DNA of 20,340 nucleotides, taken from Bacteroidota bacterium (GTDB taxonomy: Bacteria > Bacteroidota > Bacteroidia > Flavobacteriales_F > PHOS-HE28). The position numbers and the translations under genes were made by a program. Of the stretch, positions 1 through 7,515 are shown one piece after another (position 1 is the stretch's first letter; each line of letters opens with the position of its first letter). The DNA lies in assembly GCA_963169595.1 (NCBI GenBank), contig CAUJFM010000085.1, forward strand, positions 1-20,340, read 5' to 3'. Below the pieces are notes generated by a model. The model searched no databases, was not told the DNA's origin, and was given only the letters and a program-made list of their open reading frames with translations.

Positions 1-98
1 CGCCCGATGCCCGGCGCCTTCTTTGCGGCCGTGCTTTTCGCGGTCTTGGAGGCAGCAGGCTTCTTTGCCGCGGTCTTCTTCCCGGTGGCCTTTTTCAT
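1..98 (-). CDS. N-terminus of a Lys/Ala-rich basic protein (partial)
   Basis: An ATG at 98 opens a minus-strand frame with no stop to the window edge, giving 32 codons. The peptide begins MKKATGKKTAAKKPAA and continues as Lys/Ala/Thr/Ser-rich sequence to a Pro-Gly-Ile-Gly. Such tails resemble histone H1-like or other nucleic-acid-binding basic extensions in bacteria. The folded part of the protein lies outside the window, so the tail could equally belong to an enzyme or ribosome-associated protein with a basic N-terminus. The function is not recognised. It lies 79 bp downstream of the 965-aa T9SS gene on the same strand. Confidence 0.55.
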   Translation of the reverse strand, partial: MKKATGKKTAAKKPAASKTAKSTAAKKAPGIG

Positions 99-177
99 GG
101 TGGTCGGTTGATGCTCTTCAAGATAGCGGGACCGGGCACCAGCGCACCATGCGCTACGTCAGGAAAACCCGGGACCC

Positions 178-3075
178 CTAACGCAACAGCACCACTGAGC
201 CCTGCACCTGCTTGCGGTCCTGGTAGGGCAGGCGATAGCCCATGCGGAACAGGTAAAGCCCATCCGGGGCCATGGCGCCTTTGCTGGTGCCATCCCATGG
301 CTTGTTCGGATCAGTGCTGCTGAAGACCTCCTCGCCCCAGCGGTTGAAGACGACCACCTCGAACTCCGTGGGCTCACATTCGCTGGTCCACGCCCAGAGC
401 TCGTTCACCTTGTCCCCGTTGGGCGTGAAGGCCGAGGGCACATACACGCTGCACGAATCGGAGCAGTCCGGCACACGGATAGTGCGCTGCACGGTGATGA
501 CCCCGCAGCTCAATGTGGCTTCCAGCGTGACCATCATCTCCTCCTGCCCTGCGAAGAAGAGCACGGCCGGATCGATGGCGGTGGAGGCCAACGCGTTGCC
601 GCTGAAATCCCAGCGCGCACCGAGCACCGTCGAATCAGCCACGAGCGTGAACTGCACAGGCTCCTGCAGGCAGCGAGCATCCGCAGTGAAATCGGCCACG
701 CAGAGGCATTCGATCGGCACCACGTTCGCGGTGGCGGTGTCCACACAGGCGTTCGCATCGGTCACGATCACCGTGTAGAGCCCTTCCTCCGTCACGCTAG
801 TGGGGTCGGATACCGGCTGTCCATTGAAGGTGTACTCGGCGTCCTGACCGTCCACTGGGAACACCGCGCCTAGATCCACCGACTGCCACGGGCACAGCGA
901 GAAGTTGAGGTCGCCACCAAGGTCCGGGTTGGTGTTCACGGTGTAGTTCACCAGCGCCGTGTCGGTGCAGTTGAAGCTGTTGGTCACTACCAATTGGTAG
1001 GCACCGGCCTGTACCACCGCTGCGGGATCGGCCACGGGCGTGTCGGCCAACGTCCATTCCACGGTGAGACCTGCGGTGGCATACAGCGGGGTCAGATCGA
1101 ACGCGGTGCCCGCGCAGGTGGCAGCGGTCTGGTCCGCACCGAGGATTGGGGAGGGGTCCAGTTGCAGGGTGACCACGGCCGTGGCGATACAACCGGAAGC
1201 ATTGGTCACGGAGAGCGTATAGCTGCCGGCCTCAGTAACAGCGGTGGGGTCGGCCACGGGCGCACCACCGAGGGTCCAGGTCGTGTTGTCGGCCCCCGTG
1301 GCATAGAAGCCCGTCAGGTCCACGGCGACCGCATCACAGCCGGTGATCGACTGGTCGGGACCCAGCACCGGTAGGGGCATCAGCTCCACGGTGGTCTGTG
1401 CCGTGTCCGTGCAATTATTGGCATCCACGGCCACCAGCGTGTAGACCCCCGGTGTGATGACCGCAGTGGGATCCGTCACGGGCATGCCGCCGAAGGTCCA
1501 ACTGGTGGCGAGCCCCGTGGTAGGGTAAAAGCCCGTGAGGTCCAGAGGCTCGTTCTCGCACGTGGAGTCAATGAGGTCCATGCCGAGCACCGGGCTCAGG
1601 AACACGGTCACCACAACCAGTGCCGTATCGGTGCAGCCAGCGGCGGTGGTGGCCACCAGTTGGTAGGTGCCGGCCTGTTGCACGGAGAAGGGGTTCGCCA
1701 CCGGCGCGCCAATGAAGGTCCAGGCCACGTTCATCCCATCCGTGGTGAAGAAAGTGGTGAGGTCCAGCGAGGTGTTGTTGCAGATGCTCGCGGCTTGGTC
1801 CGGGCCCAATGCGGGCGGGTTCTCCACGGTCACGGTCACCTGGGCGGTGGAGACGCAACCATCCACGCTGGTGGCCGACACCTCGTAGACACCGGCCACG
1901 GTGACCGCTGTGGGTGGCGCAATGGGCGCACCATCCAGGGTCCAAGTGGCCGCAGGGCCCGCGTTGGGGTACAGCGCTGTCAGGTCCGGATCTTCACCGG
2001 CACAGACGTTCATGGTCTGGTCGGCACCCAAGGTCGGGCCGTTCGATACTGTGAGGACCACCTGCGCCACATCGTTGCAACCGCTGTTGGAGGCGGCCAC
2101 GGTGTACACGCCCGGCACGGTGGCCGAAGCGGCGGAGGCGGTGGCGATGGGGAAGCCATCCAGGTTCCAGATGATGTTGGTGGCCCCTGTGAAGTCGAAC
2201 AGTGCCGTCAGGTCCACTGGACCAGCAGCGCTGCAGAGGTCCACGGTCTGATCGGGGCCGAGGGCCACTGCTGGTGCCACGATCACCGTGTAGGTGCCCA
2301 TGTACCAGCAGCCGAACCCATCGGCGCCTTCGATCTGGTACGTGCCTGACGTGGTGACATTGTATGGATCACCAACGAATGTCCCTGTCCACTGGTCCCA
2401 TACCGTGAACGTCACGCCCATGTTGCCCCAGTTCGACTCAAAATACGTGAGCACATCCACAGCCTGCCCAGGGCAGATGGTGGCCGACTGGAAACCCATG
2501 TCAATGACGCACGGTGGCGGCGGACTGGCGAATCCGAACGAGAATGCTCCACTGCCCACTCCGCCGTTGAACCAGCCAGGGTTCCACGTACCACCGGGTC
2601 CAGGTCCGGTGGTGGCACACGCCGTATCGATCACGGTGATGGTCCACACCCCGTCCGCGTTCTCTCCGGAGAACGCGTCCAAGCTTCCCCCTTGCGGGTT
2701 ATAGGAGCCCGTGAACGGCGCTGAGGCCGTGGTGATGTTGCCACCGCCCCAGTAGGGGAACGAGGTGTTCGTGTAATTCTGTCCGCCCGCGCCGTTAAAG
2801 GCGGAAAGGAGCAGGGTGGTGCCTTCGGGCGAGGTGAGCGAGATCTGCAGCGTCTGCGGATGGTCCGTGGTGATGTTCAGCACCACATTCTCCAGGTAAG
2901 GCCCCCAGTTCCATCCATTCGGTGTGATGAGCCAGCCCACCCCGCTCACCGTAGCGGTGAAGGTGCTGGTGTCGCAAGGGGGAATGGGCCCGCTGGTGAA
3001 GGGGAAGTCCTGCGCCGCAGCGGGCCGGGCTAAGCCCAGCAGGAGAACGAGGATGGCGAGGTGGCGCAGACGCAT
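178..3075 (-). CDS. T9SS-exported repeat protein with P-domain-like N-terminus and type B (CHU_C-like) C-terminal domain
   Basis: This is a 965-aa predicted surface or secreted protein. Residues 1-22 form a signal peptide ending in Ala-Ala-Ala-Gln. Residues 30-182 resemble a proprotein-convertase P-domain-like beta-sandwich, with LQISLTSPEGT and NADGVWTITVID. A divergent Cys-containing module (about 189-270) precedes seven repeats from residue 272 to 789. Repeats 2-6 are exactly 74 residues each and share LGxDQ, a Cys at position 10, a DLT segment, a W-T-hydrophobic strand, P-V-x-D-P, G-x-Y and C-x-D/S-T-A. A PKD-like segment follows (about 790-870). The end, about 875-965, has VPSAFTPNGD, FNRWGEEVF, WDGT and DGLYLFRM, the hallmarks of the gliding-motility-associated (type B) T9SS domain. 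It probably has an adhesive or structural role; the partner is unknown. No catalytic motif was seen. Confidence 0.9.
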   Translation of the reverse strand: MRLRHLAILVLLLGLARPAAAQDFPFTSGPIPPCDTSTFTATVSGVGWLITPNGWNWGPYLENVVLNITTDHPQTLQISLTSPEGTTLLLSAFNGAGGQNYTNTSFPYWGGGNITTASAPFTGSYNPQGGSLDAFSGENADGVWTITVIDTACATTGPGPGGTWNPGWFNGGVGSGAFSFGFASPPPPCVIDMGFQSATICPGQAVDVLTYFESNWGNMGVTFTVWDQWTGTFVGDPYNVTTSGTYQIEGADGFGCWYMGTYTVIVAPAVALGPDQTVDLCSAAGPVDLTALFDFTGATNIIWNLDGFPIATASAASATVPGVYTVAASNSGCNDVAQVVLTVSNGPTLGADQTMNVCAGEDPDLTALYPNAGPAATWTLDGAPIAPPTAVTVAGVYEVSATSVDGCVSTAQVTVTVENPPALGPDQAASICNNTSLDLTTFFTTDGMNVAWTFIGAPVANPFSVQQAGTYQLVATTAAGCTDTALVVVTVFLSPVLGMDLIDSTCENEPLDLTGFYPTTGLATSWTFGGMPVTDPTAVITPGVYTLVAVDANNCTDTAQTTVELMPLPVLGPDQSITGCDAVAVDLTGFYATGADNTTWTLGGAPVADPTAVTEAGSYTLSVTNASGCIATAVVTLQLDPSPILGADQTAATCAGTAFDLTPLYATAGLTVEWTLADTPVADPAAVVQAGAYQLVVTNSFNCTDTALVNYTVNTNPDLGGDLNFSLCPWQSVDLGAVFPVDGQDAEYTFNGQPVSDPTSVTEEGLYTVIVTDANACVDTATANVVPIECLCVADFTADARCLQEPVQFTLVADSTVLGARWDFSGNALASTAIDPAVLFFAGQEEMMVTLEATLSCGVITVQRTIRVPDCSDSCSVYVPSAFTPNGDKVNELWAWTSECEPTEFEVVVFNRWGEEVFSSTDPNKPWDGTSKGAMAPDGLYLFRMGYRLPYQDRKQVQGSVVLLR
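709..2262 (-). repeat. Seven intragenic ~222-bp repeats encoding 74-aa Ig-like modules
   Basis: The coding region for residues 272-789 of the T9SS protein is a tandem series of modules beginning Leu-Gly-x-Asp. Counting residues gives lengths of 77, 74, 74, 74, 74, 74 and 71, so five in a row are exactly 222 bp. Each module carries two cysteines, at position 10 and roughly position 59, probably one disulfide per module. The modules differ substantially from each other, so this is an old protein-level repeat and not a recent DNA duplication. Confidence 0.85.
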
Positions 3076-3334
3076 ATGAAGAACGAATGTTTCCTTTCTA
3101 TTGACGGATGGTTGGTCGTTGTGGTTGCCCCTTCACGCTGGAACTGAGCAGTTTCATCGCATCATCACCAAATGCCCACGGATGCTGCGCTTGCCGCGGG
3201 CCAGTTCGGGGTCCGATACTGATCTGACCGCGGCAACGGGTGGGGTCCGGTGGACCGCCCAACTGTTAAAGAATGTAGGCCGTGAAGGCAAAGTCCTGTT
3301 CCACGCATCAACTTGGTACGACACTTCACCGGCC

Positions 3335-3709
3335 ATGCTCACCTCCATCATCCTGGCCCTGGTCCTGCCGGACGCACTGGCCACGTTCAATGCGGACCCG
3401 GCAACGGACACGCACGCGGTCATCTACCCCGTACACCGTCCGACAGACCTTCACCTGCACAAACCCACGAACGGCCACGACCTGCGGCACTTCGATGTGG
3501 TGCAGCACACCTGCGCCCTCTATGTGGCCGTGCGCTCTGCGGCATGGGAGCAGCCGGTGAGCTTCGGGCAGGCGTTGGATGAGGTGGATGTGCATTGGAA
3601 CCTCTGCCCCGGCGGCACCATGGTGGCCTGCGCCAAAGTGCCCACGGCGAATGGCGACAGCATCCTTACGGGGATCCCCTGGCCGTATGGCAAGGGGGCA
3701 AGGCTGTGA
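3335..3709 (+). CDS. Small predicted exported protein, function unknown
   Basis: This 124-aa protein is not recognised. The ATG at 3335 is preferred over upstream in-frame starts because it opens directly onto a short hydrophobic segment, MLTSIILALVLPDALA, that looks like a signal peptide. Codons after this point are strongly G/C-ending, as in neighbouring real genes, while the upstream in-frame extension looks non-coding. Three cysteines follow (in HTCALY, NLCPGG and VACAKV). The gene is convergent with the 314-aa T9SS gene and both run into a strong hairpin at 3761-3796. About 260 bp upstream, back to 3076, hold no other gene and should contain the promoters of this gene and of the divergent 965-aa gene; no convincing TAnnTTTG box was found there. 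Confidence 0.6.
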   Translation: MLTSIILALVLPDALATFNADPATDTHAVIYPVHRPTDLHLHKPTNGHDLRHFDVVQHTCALYVAVRSAAWEQPVSFGQALDEVDVHWNLCPGGTMVACAKVPTANGDSILTGIPWPYGKGARL

Positions 3710-3760
3710 GCGCCGCCGTGCAGCGCGTGCTGGTGGCCCGCTGACACCCTCTCCCCCAAA

Positions 3761-3796
3761 GAAGAAGGCCTGGCGTTGTCGCGCCAGGCCTTCTTC
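3761..3796. terminator. Bidirectional intrinsic-terminator-like hairpin
   Basis: A perfect 15-bp inverted repeat, GAAGAAGGCCTGGCG at 3761-3775 and its complement at 3782-3796, encloses a 6-nt loop. It lies between the convergent ends at 3709 (+) and 3819 (-). The AAAGAAGAAG / CTTCTTC outer arms give an A-rich entry and a T/C-rich exit on either strand. It most likely terminates both genes. Confidence 0.85.
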
Positions 3797-3818
3797 TGGC
3801 CCGTAGGGACCATACCGG

Positions 3819-4763
3819 TCAGGGCTTCACGAAGCGCGCACTGGCACGTGCGCCCTGCTCGCCCTGCAACACCAGCACATGCAGGCCGGCAGGGAGCGCC
3901 GCCACGTTGAGCATACAGGTGCTCGGCGTGGCGCTGGACGGAAGCCGCTCGGTGTGTACCAACTGACCACCGGCGCTGTAGATCATGGCGGTCATGGGAT
4001 GGTCGGTGGCATAGGTCAGGTGCAACTGGTCCATTACCAAGCCCTGCACGCGCAGATCGATCGCGGCCTCCGGCTCGGTGATGCCCACATTGCTTCCCAC
4101 CACGTAGGCGGCGGCGGGGGTGATCCAGAATCCATCACCCGGGAAGTAGATCAGCAACGACGCACCGTTCTGCGCGCTGGTCCAGATATATTGCTCGATC
4201 TCGAAGACCTCCTGCAGCACCACGCGCATCAACAGTACATCCGTGTAGGTGCCGCCGGGTAGTACCAGCGTGCCCGTGCCGATGACCCTGAAGTTGTAAG
4301 TGCCGCCAAAGCTGGACACCGTGTTGGCCCAGGTATCCGAACTGGTGGTGCCGTACTGCAGGGGAAAGGTCAGCTCGATCTGCCGGTCCGTGTACGTGCT
4401 CGCTTGTGTGGCCCAATAGCCCACACGCTCCATGCGGTCCGCGTTCAGGTCGTAGTAATTGTAACGCGGCAGTTCGGATTCGTAGGTGGCGTAGTTGGCC
4501 GCCGGGAACGTGGTGGGGTGCGGGGTGGCTGCCGGTGCCATGTGGTATACGTTCCACGGCACTTCCTGCACGGGGATGATGTCCGCCATGTCCCAGGTCA
4601 CGTTGAGCCCGGTCGTGGTGTCCATCACGGCCATGTTCTGTACCGTGACGTAGGTGAACGTGGTGCCCACCGGCGGCATTTCGTTGCTGTGCAACACTCC
4701 GGTCTGGGCACGCAGCCCCCCCTGCATCGCCAAGAGGGCGATCAATGCGTATTGTATTCTCAT
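3819..4763 (-). CDS. Exported protein with type A T9SS C-terminal sorting domain
   Basis: The ATG at 4763 gives 314 aa beginning with a clear signal peptide (MRIQYALIALLAMQGGLRAQ). An upstream in-frame ATG at 4808 would add 15 residues without signal character and was rejected. The mature part is beta-rich with many Tyr/Trp/Thr residues and no recognisable enzyme motif. The last ~80 residues fit the T9SS type A sorting domain (Por secretion tail-like): a beta-strand pattern with MIYSAGGQLVHTERL, then LPAGLHVLVLQGE, and the terminal strand ASARFVKP. It should therefore cross the outer membrane by the T9SS and be processed there. The passenger function is unknown. Confidence 0.85.
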   Translation of the reverse strand: MRIQYALIALLAMQGGLRAQTGVLHSNEMPPVGTTFTYVTVQNMAVMDTTTGLNVTWDMADIIPVQEVPWNVYHMAPAATPHPTTFPAANYATYESELPRYNYYDLNADRMERVGYWATQASTYTDRQIELTFPLQYGTTSSDTWANTVSSFGGTYNFRVIGTGTLVLPGGTYTDVLLMRVVLQEVFEIEQYIWTSAQNGASLLIYFPGDGFWITPAAAYVVGSNVGITEPEAAIDLRVQGLVMDQLHLTYATDHPMTAMIYSAGGQLVHTERLPSSATPSTCMLNVAALPAGLHVLVLQGEQGARASARFVKP

Positions 4764-4914
4764 GCCAACAAGATAAGGGATAGGCTTCGGACGGGTATCG
4801 AACCCCATTGGCCGCCCCCTGCCTGCCCGAGTTCGTGGGCATCAACGGCAAAGCCCGGCACTGCACCAGGCCGAAGGCACGGGAAGCCGCGGCCATGGCG
4901 CCACCCCCCCTGCT

Positions 4915-5427
4915 TCACTTCCAACCCACACCAAAGTGCAGGCCGCAGGTGAACAGCAGGCCGGGTACGGACCGCTCCGGGAAGTACTCGCCCGGCTTCA
5001 CATCCTTGTCCCCGATCCGGTAGCGCAAGCCGGCGAACAGGTCCATGTAGAACCCCCGCAATCCACCACGCACCCCCATGTGCAGGCCAATGGGCACCCC
5101 CACACCCGCCACCCCGTTCATCCGCACGGCCGCGTCGGGACCCATGTAGAAGGAGCTCCGGTCATTGTTGCTCGAGAAGTGGAAGTTGGACCGGTAGGCC
5201 AGTTCCAGATCGCCCGTTCCTTCATAGTACATGGCGTTCACCACGAACGAGGTGCGTTCGGACAGGTCATGGTCATAGCCCAGGCCCCAACCCGCATCGG
5301 CAGTGCCGTCGATACCGACATCCAAGTGGTAGGGCGCCAGTCGGATCCCGCCTTGCGCCCTGGCAACAACGGCGCCGCCGACCACCAGGATGAGGGCCAG
5401 GGCGCGGAGATGCCGTGCAACACGCAT
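4915..5427 (-). CDS. Outer-membrane beta-barrel-like protein
   Basis: This 170-aa protein starts with a Sec signal peptide (MRVARHLRALALILVV followed by GGAVVARAQ). The remainder alternates polar and hydrophobic residues in strand-length blocks rich in Gly and aromatics, such as GWGLGYDHDLSERTSFVV, FYMGPDAAVRM and GLHMGVRGGLRGFYMDLFAG, as in small OmpA/OmpW-like barrels. It ends HFGVGWK, with aromatic and basic terminal residues compatible with a barrel C-terminal strand. It is on the same strand as the 314-aa gene but 151 bp away, so a shared transcript is uncertain. The exact family is not recognised. Confidence 0.7.
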   Translation of the reverse strand: MRVARHLRALALILVVGGAVVARAQGGIRLAPYHLDVGIDGTADAGWGLGYDHDLSERTSFVVNAMYYEGTGDLELAYRSNFHFSSNNDRSSFYMGPDAAVRMNGVAGVGVPIGLHMGVRGGLRGFYMDLFAGLRYRIGDKDVKPGEYFPERSVPGLLFTCGLHFGVGWK

Positions 5428-5485
5428 TTCTCAAAGAAAGAAAAAACGACCTGTTGTTCATCCTGTACCGGGGAGATCCCCCCAC

Positions 5486-5639
5486 ATCTGTGCGCAGCCT
5501 GCGGCTTCGCGCAACAACGCAGGCTGCCGGTAGCCTTGGGCTACACGTGCTCACTTGAGCGCTGCTGCAGGTAGCCACAGGCTACCGAGATCCGGTTCTT
5601 GTCGAGCGTAAGAAACGCGACACGCTACGCGCAGATGGG
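5486..5639 (+). repeat. REP-like composite repeat, copy A
   Basis: This 154-bp block is ~90% identical to copy B at 5855-6023 over its first 117 bp, by manual alignment. It holds several GTAG-centred imperfect palindromes, including a perfect GGTAGCC-ACA-GGCTACC hairpin at 5570-5586 and GTAGC-cttgg-GCTAC-like sequence near 5530-5543. Relative to copy B it lacks about 15 bp, which removes one hairpin near 5607. It abuts the transposase remnant. Short GTAG-containing palindromes are typical of REP elements mobilised by RAYT transposases. Confidence 0.75.
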
Positions 5640-5832
5640 GAACTACAAGGTGTGGACACACGACAACCACCCGCTGCAGATGCAGCCGCACTTCGTCATG
5701 CAGCGGGTCAACTACATCCACCAGAACCCAGTGCGGGCAGGATGGGTGGACCAGCCGCGTGACTACCTGTACAGTTCGGCACGCGACTAGCAGGACGAGC
5801 CAGGCTTGTTGCCGGTGGAACGGGTGTGGTAG
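5635..5832 (+). pseudogene. C-terminal remnant of a REP-associated tyrosine (Y1, IS200-like) transposase
   Basis: The frame from about 5635 reads YKVWTHDNHPLQ, then VNYIHQNPVRAGWV, then DYLYSSARD. These are the characteristic C-terminal motifs of RAYT/TnpA-REP proteins. The HUH motif and catalytic Tyr region are absent, because the fragment begins at the edge of repeat copy A. A TAG stop at 5788-5790 falls where the family usually has Tyr after SSARD. The same frame continues QDEPGLLPVERVW to a second TAG at 5830-5832, which matches the usual tail of these proteins. The gene is therefore truncated at the 5' end and carries a nonsense change. It cannot encode an active transposase. Confidence 0.88.
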
Positions 5833-5854
5833 ACCGCTGCGCGTAACATGCATG

Positions 5855-6023
5855 ATCTGCGCGTAGCCTGCCGCTACGCGCAACAACGTAGGCTCCCGGT
5901 AGCCTTGAGCTACACGTGTTCAGTTAAGCGTTGCTGCAGGTAGCCACAGGCTACCGAGCTCCGGTTCTTGTGGAGCTTAGCCGCAGGCTACGCTCAGAAA
6001 CGCGACAGGCTACGCGCAGATGG
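5855..6023 (+). repeat. REP-like composite repeat, copy B
   Basis: This 169-bp direct repeat of copy A has better preserved hairpins. GCGCGTAGC-ctgcc-GCTACGCGC at 5859-5881 is a perfect 9-bp stem. GTAGC-cttga-GCTAC follows near 5900-5912 and GGTAGCC-ACA-GGCTACC is at 5939-5955. A 10-bp stem with one mismatch, GAGCTTAGCC-GCA-GGCTACGCTC, at 5974-5996 is missing in copy A. It ends with GGCTACGCGCAGATGGG directly before the 21-bp array. Confidence 0.78.
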
Positions 6024-6032
6024 GTCGCCGCA

Positions 6033-6368
6033 CAACTTGATCAAGTCACGCCTCAACTTGACAAGGTCGAGGCGCAGCTCAATAAAGTCCCGGCGCAACT
6101 TGACAGGGTCGAGGGTCAGATCAATAAAGTGGTCGCTCATCTTGATCAAGCCACGGCACAGATCAATAAAGTCGTCGCTCAACTTGATCAAGTCACGCCT
6201 CAACTTGATAAGATCGAGGGTCAGATCAATAAAGTCACGGCTCAACTTTATTAAGTCATGGCTCAACTTGATAAAGTCGTGGGGCAGATCAATAAAGTCA
6301 TGGCTCAACTTGATAAGGTAGAGGGTCGGATCAACAAAGTCATGGCTCAACTTGATCAAGTCGTGGCC
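6033..6368. repeat. Sixteen tandem 21-bp units (minisatellite) with heptad coding character
   Basis: There are exactly sixteen 21-bp units without any indel. The first is CAACTTGATCAAGTCACGCCT at 6033-6053 and the last is at 6348-6368. Two subtypes intermix: CAACTTGATnAAGTC (four units contain the palindrome CTTGATCAAG) and CAGATCAATAAAGTC. On the plus strand each unit reads as a heptad such as QLDKVEG or QINKVVA. Unit 11 has TAT-TAA in place of GAT-AAA and so contains a stop at 6252-6254. On the minus strand a frame stays open across all units, reading LIKLSHD/FIDLTLD-type heptads. No ATG start belongs to the plus frame upstream. Whether the array is or was translated is unresolved. Confidence 0.9.
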
Positions 6369-6642
6369 CTCAGTTGGGGGTTCCAGGCCCCGCCAGGGGA
6401 GCGGCCTGTGGCCTGTTGGCGCTTCGGCGCACGGCATAAAGTGGGTTATTTCAGGTCCTTTTCATATTTTTTCGGCTTCTGGCCATGCGGCTGAAAGGCC
6501 CGTTGTTGTTGGGCTCCAGGCCATCGGTGTCGGGCATGTGGTCGACGGGCTGTCGGCACATTTTACGACGGAACATCCGACCCCCCTCCTGCATACAAGG
6601 GCTCGGAACGCGGTGCAAGTGCAACCGCAAAAACAAACAACC
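6369..6642. other. Gene-free leader between the tandem array and the FnIII gene
   Basis: No coding region, RNA gene or strong hairpin is seen in these 274 bp. The sequence turns AT-rich near 6440-6475 (TTATTTCAGG, TTTTCATATTTTTTCGG) and the part just before the next gene is A-rich (GCAAAAACAAACAACC). This is the likely location of the FnIII gene promoter and ribosome loading site. No clean TTG/TAnnTTTG pair could be fixed. Confidence 0.45.
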
Positions 6643-7275
6643 ATGGCACTCATCAAGAAGTTCCTTGTGAAACTGGGCCTCGCAGGCCTCACCTCCGCAG
6701 CCTTGGTGGAAAAAGGCCGTAACCACGTGGCGATGCTCGACGGCAACGCCACCTACGCCTCCCTGGCCCCGCTGCTGCCGCCCATCACCACCGCGTGTGA
6801 TGAGCTGGAAGCAGCCAACCTGGAGGTCATGTTCAACGGCGGCAAGATCGCCTTCGAGAACAAGCGCAAAAAGGAGTCCAACCTCAACACCCTCCTCACC
6901 GACCTGGGCCAGCAGGTGCAGGTGGTGAGCGGGGGCGACAAGGCCAAGATCCTCAGCGCCGGTTTCGAGGTGCGCAAGGCCCCCGAACCCATCAACGTGC
7001 TCGATCAACCACAGGACCTCAAGGCCCGCCTCACCGGCTTCACCGGCAAGGTGGCGCTGGACTGGAACGTGGTGCATGGGGCCCGCTACTACCAAGTGTG
7101 GGTGACCGAAGGCGACCCCACCAAAGGCACCTGGGTGCTGGCGGGGGTGAGCACCAAGAGCCGCTACACCGCAGATAACCTGGTGCCGGGCACCTACTAC
7201 AGCTTCCGCGTGAACGCTGTGGGCGCCCGCACCGAAAGCATCTACAGCGACATCGCCACGCTGATGGCCGCCTAA
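6643..7275 (+). CDS. Fibronectin type III domain protein
   Basis: This is a 210-aa protein. The ATG at 6643 is chosen because the upstream in-frame extension lies in non-coding sequence and the A-rich stretch before it fits a Bacteroidota translation start. Residues 1-110 are mostly helical with no motif I recognise (ALIKKFLVKLGLAGLTSAA, then ACDELEAANLEVMFNGGK). Residues ~120-209 look like one FnIII fold: GKVALDWNVVHGARYYQVWV, GTWVLAGVSTKSRYTADNL, VPGTYYSFRVNAVGA. There is no clear signal peptide, so it may be cytoplasmic. A strong terminator follows 38 bp after the stop. The binding partner is unknown. Confidence 0.85.
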   Translation: MALIKKFLVKLGLAGLTSAALVEKGRNHVAMLDGNATYASLAPLLPPITTACDELEAANLEVMFNGGKIAFENKRKKESNLNTLLTDLGQQVQVVSGGDKAKILSAGFEVRKAPEPINVLDQPQDLKARLTGFTGKVALDWNVVHGARYYQVWVTEGDPTKGTWVLAGVSTKSRYTADNLVPGTYYSFRVNAVGARTESIYSDIATLMAA

Positions 7276-7313
7276 GATGCCCTGAACCACCGCGTTCCAA
7301 CAAACCGCAGGAT

Positions 7314-7342
7314 CGGCCCCGGCCCGCAAGGCGCCGGGGCCG
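7314..7342 (+). terminator. GC-rich hairpin terminator after the FnIII gene
   Basis: CGGCCCCGGC at 7314-7323 pairs perfectly with GCCGGGGCCG at 7333-7342 across a 9-nt loop, and the exit reads GTGCATTTC. It is 38 bp after the FnIII stop. The 240-bp gap 7276-7515 otherwise contains no gene. Confidence 0.75.
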
Positions 7343-7515
7343 GTGCATTTCAGGCCTGCCGTACCACAGGCCCATGGCCCGCCGGGCCACCTGCATTCCA
7401 CGATCGGCTGTGCAGATCACCCAGGCCCAGGCTACGCACCTCCCCACCCCGGGCCGTTTACCTTGGAAGTGCTCCGGTACACACCCATGAGAACCGCCAT
7501 CAACCACGTGCCACC

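Noticed and set aside
141..155. Hairpin AGCGCA-CCA-TGCGCT after the 965-aa gene as a terminator
   Set aside because: The stem is only 6 bp, without a T-tract on the transcribed strand, so it is too weak to call.
4780..4805. A tRNA T-arm-like sequence (GGGTTCGATACCC on the minus strand)
   Set aside because: Only a 3-bp stem around TTCGATA is present. No anticodon arm, D arm or acceptor pairing could be found around it.
6033..6368. A CRISPR array
   Set aside because: The units are contiguous 21-bp tandem repeats without unique spacers, and no cas gene is nearby.
5994..6437. A 147-codon minus-strand frame across the tandem array
   Set aside because: Being open is expected when one 21-bp unit has no stop in that frame. 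The flanking parts of the frame resemble no protein, and it runs into REP sequence.
5931..6494. The plus-strand heptad frame as a coiled-coil gene
   Set aside because: It has no ATG start before the array, begins within REP sequence and has a stop at 6252-6254. It is kept as a repeat with unresolved coding history.
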